Below, piece after piece: positions 1-8,871 of a DNA stretch of 64,000 nucleotides. This DNA comes from Adiantum capillus-veneris (taxonomy: Eukaryota; Streptophyta; Polypodiopsida; Polypodiales; Pteridaceae), in the NCBI GenBank assembly GCA_014529385.2, contig CM043953.1, forward strand, positions 65,180,372 to 65,244,371. Reading direction: 5' to 3'. Each line of letters starts with the position of its first letter. Position 1 is the stretch's first letter. Under the pieces are notes generated by a model. That model made no database searches, was not told the DNA's origin, and saw nothing but the letters and a program-made list of their open reading frames with translations. Position numbers and translations under genes: made by a program.

Positions 1-248
1 ACATCCTCGTGTAAATTTCACTAGAAATTCACACCTAGAATGGGCTATTCTGTAAGATATAGGTTGTAGGCATGCATAAGAGCTCGTTCCCACGTATCTT
101 CTGTCCATGGCACTTTTTACTCTTTGGTGCTTGTGAAGTAGATTTTTCTTCTCTTTCGAGATCCCTTGGACTAGAGTATCCTCATCTCCCCAACAATTGA
201 CTGTGCCTTTATTGCATCTTCAGAAGGGGTCCTAAAAACCATGCATCA
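1..248. other. Unassigned flank
   Basis: Non-coding sequence of ordinary composition. I see no coding pattern, RNA fold or repeat here, on either strand. Confidence 0.4.
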
Positions 249-948
249 GTGTGGTAGATTGGTTATGCCATTTCCCTCTTCAATAATAGGTAAATAACGT
301 AAATAAACCTAAATCTAATATAACGTAAATCTAAATCTAACGTAAATAAACCAAATATAATCTAATATAACGTAAATCTAAATCTAATGTAAATAAACCT
401 AAATCTAATCAAACGTAAATCTAACTAAAAATAAACCTAAATCTAATCTAATTTAACTTAAATAAACCTAAGTCTAATCTAGCGAAGTCTACATCTAACC
501 TAATCTTTAACGTCTTTTGGGATAGTTTTCTACAACGTTAAAACTCTCTTCTTATCATGTGTGTGTGTGGGTGTGTGTGTGTGTGTGTGTGCCAATAAAA
601 AGAGAAAACCGGTATAACCTTTCTATCATCCAAGTGTAGTAGATTGGTTATGCCATTTCCCTCTTGAATAACAGGTCTTGAGTTCAACTCCTCGTCGGCT
701 AGATCTTTAAGGTCTCGTGAATTAGTTTCCTACAACGTTAAATTAAACTCTCTTCTTTTCGGGTGTGTGTGTGTGGGTGTGTGTGCATGCCAATAAAAGG
801 AGAAAAATGGTATAACTTTTCTATCACCCAAGTGTGATAGATTGGTTATGCCATTTCCCTCATGAATTACAGGTCTTGAGTTCAACTCCTCGTCGACTAG
901 ATCTTTAAGGTCTCTTGGGATAGTTTCCTACGACGTTAAGACTCTCTT
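249..948 (+). repeat. tRNA-derived SINE-like unit, three tandem copies
   Basis: A ~198-bp unit recurs with its shared core at 261, 646 and 844. Each copy carries a pol III A-box-like string (TGGTAGATTGG at 252, TAGTAGATTGG at 637, TGATAGATTGG at 835; consensus TRGYNNANNGG). Copies 2 and 3 add a B-box-like AGTTCAACTCC (681-691 and 879-889; 9 of 11 bases of GGTTCGANNCC) about 33 bp after the A box, which is tRNA-like spacing. Copy 1 has lost the B box where an AT-rich minisatellite (291-500) lies. Each unit continues into a (GT)n run and a CAATAAAA-like A-rich string. The tRNA-SINE origin is inference; the tandem repetition is seen directly. Confidence 0.6.
291..500. repeat. AT-rich minisatellite
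   Basis: Degenerate head-to-tail repetition of short units such as CGTAAATCTAAATCTAA and TAAATAAACCTAAATC. It lies inside the first copy of the SINE-like unit. The ACCTAAAT words resemble the plant telomere repeat only loosely, because the CCC triplet is missing, so I do not call it telomeric. Confidence 0.75.
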
Positions 949-982
949 TTCTTCTTCTTCTTCTTCTTCTTCTTCTTCTTCT

Positions 983-1045
<63 letters not shown>

Positions 1046-1112
1046 CTCTCTCTAATGTGTGTGTGCATTCTTTGTTTATGCATGTTTGTGTACATTTTTT
1101 GTTTATACATGT

Positions 1113-1151
<39 letters not shown>

Positions 1152-1208
1152 GTGTGTGTGCATTCTTTGTTTATGCATGTGTGTGTGCGTTTTTTTTTTA
1201 ATGCATGT

Positions 1209-1257
<49 letters not shown>

Positions 1258-1264
1258 AACACAA

Positions 1265-1300
<36 letters not shown>

Positions 1301-1373
1301 GGAGAGAGAAAGAGGGGAAGGGAACATGAGAGTGAGGAGAGGGAAGGAGCATACCTGGCTCTCCTTCCTCTCA

Positions 1374-1441
<68 letters not shown>

Positions 1442-1475
1442 AGAAGAAAGAGAGAGAGAGAGAGAGAGGGAAAGC
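949..1475. repeat. Composite microsatellite cluster with a ~100-bp tandem duplication
   Basis: Contains (TTC)n at 949-987, (CT)n at 985-1041, 1113-1149 and 1210-1254, (GT)n at 1264-1287 and 1376-1440, and (GA)n at 1287-1315 and 1449-1470. The block starting AATGTGTGTGTGCATTC and ending in a CT run is present twice (about 1053-1148 and 1149-1254), so a composite microsatellite unit was itself duplicated. Open frames here, of Ser-Leu, Arg-Glu and Thr-His dipeptides, are translations of the repeats and not genes. Confidence 0.9.
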
Positions 1476-1499
1476 ACACGTTACCTTTGCTTGTTTGAG

Positions 1500-1703
1500 C
1501 GCGCGTCGAAAACTAACTCAGATCTGAGATCTAAGTTTTCGGACGCTCTCGGTTATTTTTTACCCCTAACGACGTCGCGATAGGCGTCGCTATGAGCGTC
1601 GCTAAGTTACTTATAACTTAGCGACGTGCATAGTGACGCCGTGGGTTTTCACATTTGAGCGTCGCACTGCGAGCGTCGCTAGTATTAAGTACCTCTTGTA
1701 GTG
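1500..1703 (-). mobile_element. CACTA (En/Spm-type) transposon terminus
   Basis: The block ends at 1703 in TCTTGTAGTG, the reverse complement of CACTACAAGA, which is the typical terminus of plant CACTA elements. Inside it are repeated subterminal words of the form GAGCGTCGCTA / AGCGACG in both orientations. One pair forms a perfect 13-bp inverted repeat with a 4-nt loop (1597-1609 with 1614-1626). Subterminal repeat arrays of this kind are typical of CACTA transposase binding regions. I found no partner terminus upstream, so the element seems truncated, perhaps by microsatellite growth. No transposase coding is visible. Confidence 0.6.
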
Positions 1704-1904
1704 TTTAGCTCCAGCTTTTTTATATAGTCAAAAATAGTTGATGTATGGCATGGATAGTCCGTTGCCTACTAGTAGCATTTGGGTCATTCATTAAGTTTAG
1801 AGGTTAGCACATCATTTAGGTCTAGAGTGTTGGGGATTAGTATAAAAAAATAGAGCTTACTTTTGTGGATTATGGTAGAAATTTAGTTAACCCCTTACGA
1901 TTGA
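1704..1904. other. Unassigned spacer
   Basis: AT-rich sequence between the CACTA end and the ~60-bp minisatellite. No feature is recognised. Confidence 0.4.
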
Positions 1905-2610
1905 TTTTTGAATAACAATGTAGTAATTGGCCTCTTGGTTGTTTGAGCACTTACTCTTACTTCTAAGATTAATTTCGTGTGAGGAGTTCTCTTGGTTATT
2001 ATTAAACTTCATTCTTACTTCCAATTGGACAAGAGTAGAACATCAAATAAACCTCTTAACCGTCATTCTTACTTACAATTGGATAAGAGAAGTGAAGCAT
2101 GCAAACCGCTTGGTTGTTATGATACTCTTACCTTCAAGTAGACTCTGTTTGTAGTTAGGCCATACAATAGGTCTTGCTTAGTTATTTTTGAGCAAACACT
2201 CTTACCTATAAGTGAGCATGAAAGTATCTTATTTAGAATTCACTGATTGTGTTTGACCTAATGACTCTTACCTCTTAAGGAAGAGGTCATTGGAGAGTTT
2301 AAGCATAGCTTGGTTGTGTTTGAACTTTGGTTCTTACCTCCATGTTTACATAGAATTGTATATTAGGATCTCTTGGTGTTTTGATCTTACGCTCTTACTT
2401 CCAAGGGACATAGATAGTGGATTATCAACTGGTGCTACTTTACTCAATTGGCTCTCTTTTACCTCCAATTAGGCTAGTAGACTCATACATCCATGTCCAT
2501 TGGTAAACACTAGTATCCCTAAATTGTATTGTACTTTTACAAAAAATACATGTTGGTTAGACTCTAAACCGTAGTATCCCTAAATTGCATTATACTTTTA
2601 AATATATTAC
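1905..2610. repeat. Highly diverged ~60-bp minisatellite
   Basis: The motif CTTGGTTGTTTGA followed by CTCTTACTTCCAA recurs at about 1934, 1991, 2052, 2110, 2173, 2247, 2309, 2369 and 2430. Spacings are 57-63 bp with one of 74. Just downstream, a 62-bp direct repeat starts at TAGTATCCCTAAATTG (2511 and 2572), which has nearly the same period. The units differ by many substitutions, so the array is old. Short open frames in it contain stops and match no family I know. Confidence 0.65.
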
Positions 2611-2689
2611 ATGCACTTGATTAGTTATAGCACTTTTATGAGTAGAAAAATTAATTGTATGATGCACATTGTAGGAAGCAGTCATAAAG

Positions 2690-4841
2690 CTCAAAGATTA
2701 TGGTGCGAGAAAAGGAGTGGGGATATGTGCAAGAGCTTCACCGTGGAAAAATTGTATCCAAGCTTAAATGCAGCACCTACGGCCATGTCTTCAGTGGAAA
2801 AGCAACTTGCATCAAGGAAATCTTGTTTTGTGTTGGCACAAAAGTGGTGGATTGCACTACACTACCTACCAATATTTAGGTTCACTTTGCAGCCTATGTA
2901 AAACAATGCAAAGAGAAAGGACATCTTCCAAAAAAACATAAATTTGGTTCAAATTTAGTTGGACCCTCTAATGGAGCGATGGAAGTATGTGAGGACACTG
3001 AAGGTGACAACATAGGTACACCAATGCAAAAAGGACAATGTTTGAAGTTCCCTGGGACAAGTGTCATAGGATCAATACAAGTGAGTTCGAGAGCTCAGAG
3101 TAGGCCCACAAACCCATGAACTATGCAAGCAGATTTCCAAAGACAAGACATGCATGTACACATTGTACCTAAAGTGGATGAAGGCTTTCATGGCACGTGA
3201 AATTTCATTCAATATCATTTGAAATCCATTTTTTAGGGATGCCTTGATGTCTACTACAAAAGAAGGGTCTATCTTACCTGACTATAACAAAATGCATACA
3301 AAATATGTTAATAAAGTTAAGGGTGTCATGGAGGAGATATGCAAGTGAATAGTGTCTGATTTTGTGTCAATGTTTGGCTATACCATAACACTACATGGGT
3401 GGACTAGCTACCATAAAAAAACCATTGATCGACATAATGATAATTTTCTCAAAGGGCTCAATTATTTTAGGTGATTGATACCTCTCTAAAAGAGAAAACA
3501 ATTAGCTTTTTAACAAGGGTGTATGAACGTACTATCCACCATGTATGGGGACCCAAATTGTCAAAGCAATCATGTGACCGACAATGCCTCTAACTACAAG
3601 GATGCATGATCGGCCATTCAAGAGAAGTACCCTGCGATCACATGGGTATCATATGTATGGCTTATACATTGACTCTTGAAAAATATTGTAAGAATGCCAT
3701 TTGTAAAGCAGGTTTTCCTAGATGCCAATCATGTGGGGAAATTTATCAGGGAGCATTACTTCACCTACACCCTATTTTGGGCCAAGTTACCTAACAAGAC
3801 CCTCCAAATCTTCTATGAAATTTTCTTTGCAACGGCATACTTTTGGATGGTTACACATCGTTAAAGAAACATTAAGAGAGACTATCAGTGAGACGATGGG
3901 AAGGATGCTCTCAAAGTATCCAAGCTATCAAGATGCTACCCAAATATGTGTGTCTCTTATCTAATCATTGGGTTTTTTGGCATAATATAAGGAAGGCATG
4001 TGGTATTATCAAACCATATGTGGACCTCCTAAGGACTATTGACACCAAAAAAATTGTGATTGATAAGGTGTACTAGTTGATGTCTGAAGCTATTAGACAA
4101 ATAAAAGAATTTAACCATTTTATTGCTAGAGAAATGGCACAAGTAGTAGGGGCTACTGAAAAAAGTTGGAGTCAAATGCATACACGTGGAACGGCATTTC
4201 TTTTGGATTCCAAATTTCAACTACATAGTCTAGGCTCATGGAAGACTTCAAAAAGGTATGCAAAGAGTTGTTCCCCATGCGACGAGGGAGAGAAGCATTC
4301 CACCAATGTTTTGATTATGCTAATAGAGAAGGTAGCTACAAAGATACATGACTCATTGAAGCAATCAAGAAGCATTCAAACCCATTATGGTGGATAAAAT
4401 ATATGGGAAATACAAAGTGGAACTCCAGCATGTGGCCACTTGAGTTTTATCGCAATCAAGAAGCATTCAAATCCATTGTGGTGGATAAAATATATGGGAA
4501 ATACAAAGTGGAACTCCAGCATGTGGCCACTTGAGTTTTATTGCTACCTCTAGTGGCAATTGCGAATGCAATTGGGCTAGCTATGATTTCATTCACTTCA
4601 AGCATAGAAATTGTCTTACTCTTAAGTGTGCAAGAGATATCATGTATGCTTTTTGCGACATGCATTTAATTCATGCCTCTTCATCAATTGCAATAAAGGG
4701 AAAGCATTACTACTTCCACCCACCACAAACCCATGAAACTCTTACCTCATAATGATGAAATGGATTGGGAAGTGGCATCAAAGAATTTTGACCAAGATGA
4801 GATTGATGATCTAGTGAATGTGACTGTACTCAAAACATTGT
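2690..4841 (+). pseudogene. hAT-superfamily transposase pseudogene
   Basis: Pieces of a hAT transposase occur in the expected order in all three forward frames. A BED-finger-like start (WKYVQELHRGKIVSKLKC at ~2,985 of a shifting frame set beginning near 2690) is followed by the catalytic-core words WTSY and TDNASNYKDA (near 3570-3600). Next comes EKYPAITWVS and a helical region around 3700-3960. Last is the C-terminal dimerisation signature, NCEC-NWASYDFIHFKHRN (4557-4610). Family members cut and paste DNA in the nucleus. Here many stops and frameshifts, plus a 91-bp internal duplication, abolish the reading frame. No terminal inverted repeats or 8-bp target duplications were recognised. The hAT assignment is good, but exact limits and the N-terminal placement are uncertain. 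Confidence 0.7.
4361..4542 (+). repeat. 91-bp tandem duplication inside the hAT pseudogene
   Basis: Two adjacent copies start with GCAATCAAGAAGCATTC (4361-4451 and 4452-4542) and differ at only a few bases. The duplication therefore arose after the transposase had already decayed. Confidence 0.9.
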
Positions 4842-5062
4842 AATGCCATGCTCATGCTTTTTCAAATAGAAACATTGAGCAATCTTTTTACTTGTGAAAA
4901 TTTCAAATTCACACAAACACAAATTGTCAATGCAAAAACCGAAGCCTGATAGAGAATTGTACCATGAAAGAGAATAGCATAAAGGAGAATATAGATAGGT
5001 TGAAGGTGATTATTTTGTCTTGCTATCTGTTGGGTTAGACTGGCCTCATTCAATTTCATAAT

Positions 5063-5191
5063 CATTTGTGCTTGTAGGAAGTCCACATACTTGATTGCCA
5101 AATCAAATGTGGCCGTTGTGTTATGATTTTGCAAAGAACAACCACATTCAAATTGGCAGTCAAGTATGTGGACTTCCTACAAGCGCAAATG
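5063..5191. repeat. Inverted repeat / hairpin, ~50-bp arms
   Basis: The left arm 5063-5112 and right arm 5142-5191 are reverse complements with only about four mismatches, around a ~29-nt loop. An RNA from either strand would fold into a long stem, similar in size to a small MITE or a plant microRNA precursor. No flanking terminal motif decides between these. Confidence 0.8.
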
Positions 5192-5684
5192 ATGTGCTCA
5201 ATAGAATGAGGTGAGCCTAATCCAATAGAGAGTAAGCCCCAATAATAATATAGTGGGATATCTCTCATCCTTCTATTGCCTCTACAAGTTTTTACTCTTC
5301 TTATCATTAGCAAATCATTTATCTCAATACAATTGTCATTTGGCCATAATTCTATGAAATATTTCTTTACTATCTTAGTTCTGTACTCTTGCAAACATAA
5401 ATATAAATATTGATTACTCTTTGATTTGTTAATAAATTAATTAGTCTTGAAACAAATACAAATTGATATAATGAAAACTGAAGTACATAGACTTGTTTAC
5501 AAATTTGATTTGACCATTTATATAAATACTTGTGATAACAAAATGGGGGCTGAGTGGCAATCACAAGTAGGTGTTTCACTAAAAGAAACATAAGTAACTT
5601 TCTTTTTTATAAGAGGCTCTCATATGACTTAGCGCTCATACTCATTAGTCAATAGCTCATCGATGCCAAAGATATCATTCTTTG
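5192..5684. other. AT-rich unassigned sequence
   Basis: AT-rich stretch with only short open frames that contain no recognisable motif. Nothing else is seen. Confidence 0.4.
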
Positions 5685-5965
5685 ATGCAGTTTTTGAGGA
5701 AAGGCCCATGTTTGACCTTGTATTGTGCCATGGTAGCCTCAAGTTGTGCTATTCATACTTCTTTCTATGCAAGCTTGGAATCATGTAGGCTATAGAGAAG
5801 ATGCACCAATGTGGCCCCTTGGGTGGCCAACTCCAACATCTGATCATGTTCCTTTGGCAATAGCACAATAGGCCACTTTCTTTGGGGGGGGACGGTGTGA
5901 TGTTGTATACTTAAAATTTCATGGTTTCCTCTCGTCTCGCAGGAAGCAGCCCCTTGAGAAATCAT
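5685..5965 (-). pseudogene. Unrecognised coding-like remnant
   Basis: Read on the minus strand, a mostly open frame gives a hydrophilic helical segment (LPKEHDQMLELATQ, then QLEATMAQYKVKHGPFLK) with two internal stops. It resembles a coiled-coil gag-type or host protein fragment, but I cannot name a family. The run of eight G/C bases at 5884-5891 may mark a slippage site. Confidence 0.25.
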
Positions 5966-6480
5966 GAATAGAAGGTGATAGTAAATTTATAGAGATTTGA
6001 TATAATCAAGAGGGATAACCTAGAGGAGACAACCTTAGAGACCCTCATGATCTAGTCTCAAAATTGTTTCGTCTTCAACTTAGTGGGAATCAACCCTAAG
6101 GTTAAGATCCAAGGCCGTAGCATCAACAAGCACCATGTGAACAAACTCTCAACAATACATCTCATAGAAGATAAATGAATAAATAAATTAATACAATCCT
6201 ATATTCAGGGTCAAGGCAATCACGGGTTGAGTGTTGCTGCCAGCAGTGTTGTGTACAACAACGCATCATCACCACTGAGCAGTAGTGCGGATAGCCTGTC
6301 GAGGATATTGTCATGCCAAGGGTAGGACTAGGCAGGGCCAGGACGGACATGCAGTTAAGGGGGTCCCTATGTTTAGCAGACCAAGGGCCTATAGAGGGCA
6401 TGGCTGGGTGGTGATGAGCATGCTCCAGTCCCCTCAGTCTCACATTGGTATCAGAGCTCAGGGGAGAGGAGACCTATGGA
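5966..6480 (+). mobile_element. Candidate LTR remnant with initiator-tRNA primer site
   Basis: TGGTATCAGAGC at 6446-6457 is the complement of the 3' end of plant initiator tRNA-Met. It is the primer-binding site used by every LTR element elsewhere in this window. Here it follows CTCACA, a plausible LTR end. No gag or pol coding follows and no partner LTR is seen, so this would be a relic. The left limit is not defined. Confidence 0.35.
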
Positions 6481-6500
6481 GGGGAAAGGACTAGCAAAAG

Positions 6501-6501
<1 letters not shown>

Positions 6502-6592
<91 letters not shown>
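6502..6592. repeat. (CT)n microsatellite, ~90 bp
   Basis: Near-pure CT run. It starts about 45 bp after the primer-site-like sequence at 6446, the same neighbourhood as the CT tract in the copia LTR at 22,731. Confidence 0.95.
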
Positions 6593-6594
<2 letters not shown>

Positions 6595-7250
6595 GCATGA
6601 GGCATGATCTCCGAAGCTTCTCTCTCTCCCTCGTTTTCACGAGCAAGACATACATGGTCTTGCATGATCATGTAAGCCGTGTTGTGCAGGGTGGCTAAGC
6701 AGGAGGTCGGGGTCAAGGCACACCGCATGTGCAGAATCTCTTACTAGGTGGGGGGGCTAAAACAACAACAGCGTGTGCAGAGGGGCTTGGCCAAGTAGGG
6801 AGCTCATCGACCTTCATCAAAAAAATCATGCCCTGGCTTGTTAGGATCGCATTGTTGAGAAGTTTGTGGTCTTGCCAAGAAAGCACCGGGCTTTTGGCTG
6901 TGAGAGTTTGTGAGAGAACTCCAAAAACTATATGAAGGAGTTATACCATAGATGCCATGAATTCTAGGGTTTGGATGCAATCAAAGAAGCCCACTCTTTC
7001 TCTCTTGCACTCACACACACAAAGAAAGAACACAAAAGAACATATCAAAACAACACAAAGATAAAAACATCAAGTCTATGGTCGTATCATATTATGGATA
7101 GTATGAAAGGGTTAATATATGAGTTAATGGCGTTCAATCTTTGCCAACCAAACAGGCTACAAATTGTTCTTTGGAATTGTAATTTTGTGCTTACTATAAT
7201 ATATATGTTTTATCTAGTGATTAGGATTAATTGTGTGTACAAATCCTCTT
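6593..7250. other. Unassigned sequence
   Basis: Contains short open frames (for example 6729-6935 on plus) without motifs that I can identify. No RNA gene or mobile-element end is recognised. Confidence 0.35.
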
Positions 7251-8815
7251 GGTTCATAGCAAGATAACTACACTTATGTCAAAAGAAAAGCTATAGTCTA
7301 TAAGGGGTAGACTGACGCGATCCGGTGAAAGAAGTATTTCATTGAGCCTTTCTAGGCTAAAGAGAAACAGTATATGTTGTTAAAAGTATATTTTATGACT
7401 ATTCCATATGTTAATTGTAATAGATCGCACAGAGTGGAAGCAATAAAAATTCACATGATGTGGATTAATTATCTACGATAACTCTATGTGCAAATTTAGA
7501 TATGAGAGAAGTGAAGAGAAGAGAAGTTTCCCTCCTAAGCTCTATTCTTGCCCGTAGGCAATAAGGATACTTCATAGAGAGATGTACCTGTAGCAAGGAG
7601 AATCTAGAATTTGTAGAGAAAATGACTTTCTAAGAGTGAGAGAAATAGATATGGTTAGACAGATGAAATAAGAGATATATGTTGGATTAGAGATGAAAAA
7701 GAAAACAACAAGCAACCAACAAAATATTAGAGTAAAGCACACTTACTTGACAAAGTCTTTGAGAGTTATTCACCATTATGATGGAGAGAGAAGAAGAGGG
7801 AAGACTTCAACTTTGATTGATGCACCAAGTTCAAGATCTTCTTTGTTTAGAGTTGATCTTCCAAGGATAGCTTACAAGATTGGCTAGTCTTCCTCTAGGA
7901 GCAAGTGTAAGCTTAAGCTTATGTTTATGGCTAAGTACAGTTAGGCATCAATCCTCTCACTCCCTCATGAATGGTTTTCAAGGAAGAAGAGGTCTCCTTT
8001 TATAGGTGAAGGGAACCCCCAAGGGTTACACAAGAAAGAGAAGAGCCAGTGTGAACAGGAATTGGAAAAGTTTGAAATGTGGCAGACTGAGGTGCACCAT
8101 TTTGACCATATATCCTCAATCGCGGCTTCAAATAAAGAAATAAAAAATAGGAGCATAAAATGCAACTCATTAGCTACGACTCCCATTTTATATATTTTTT
8201 CCAATTAGGATTGAAACCTTGTGTAAAAAATTCACCAAAATAGGGTATCATTCTGGCAGCAAAAGTCTTCTTGTGGTCCCCTTAGATTAGATTTCCACTT
8301 GATTCCAATGGACACCTCATGCAATATGAAAGCATGACATTGATCCTTGAAAATTTTTTGTAAGAATCCTCTTAATAATGCATTAAAATGAGTGCACTTT
8401 GAAAATCATGCAAGCTAGTGTCCCACTAGGATTTGATTCCTTCCTAGTAGCTATTAAAAATAAATATAAGAAATATATAAAAAATACATAGAATATATAT
8501 ATATAATGGAAGTTACCCTAGATAAAGTATTTAGATAGGGTGTGAGATGATAATGAGATAGTAGAAATAAAGAACCAATGCTTTTTGCCCCAAGTTAAAG
8601 AGACGCAGCTATTGTCGCTTTTCCATAGTACTTTTTGATGATAAAGTAAGGATATGTTACCCTTGAGATAAATAATAGGATGAGATAGAAAGCTTATTAT
8701 TATACTTAGATATGCATATACACATTATAGGAAATATACTTATGTATATAAAGAGTTGGAAAATAGATATTGTAGCATTTGTTCCCACCATGTACGTGTC
8801 ACAGCACTACATCCA
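7250..8815 (-). mobile_element. Probable 3' LTR of the minus-strand gypsy element
   Basis: The minus-strand polypurine tract TTTAGAGGGGG (8816-8826) stands 45 bp after the pol stop codon and is followed by TGGATGTAGTG, a plausible LTR start. Within the region a minus-strand TATA box (TATAAAAGGAGACC, about 7993-8006) would serve as the U3 promoter. The far end of the LTR is not defined because the partner LTR is missing. The left limit is a guess. Confidence 0.4.
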
Positions 8816-8871
8816 CCCCCTCTAAAGCTGCACATCCTCTGGTGTGTGCCACACATGTTTTTTTTATAGTC

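Noticed and set aside
291-500. Interstitial telomere repeat
   Set aside because: The words are ACCTAAAT and variants without CCCTAAA units in series, so it is only an AT-rich minisatellite.
252-691. True tRNA genes
   Set aside because: A and B boxes are present but no complete cloverleaf with a pairing acceptor stem could be drawn by eye. SINE-like origin explains them better.
949-1475. Open frames of up to 174 residues made of Ser-Leu, Arg-Glu, Thr-His and Val-Cys repeats
   Set aside because: They are six-frame translations of microsatellites. The same holds at 6,474-6,728, 14,055-14,306, 20,412-20,630, 22,996-23,223, 28,018-28,275, 42,833-43,600 and 62,845-63,443.
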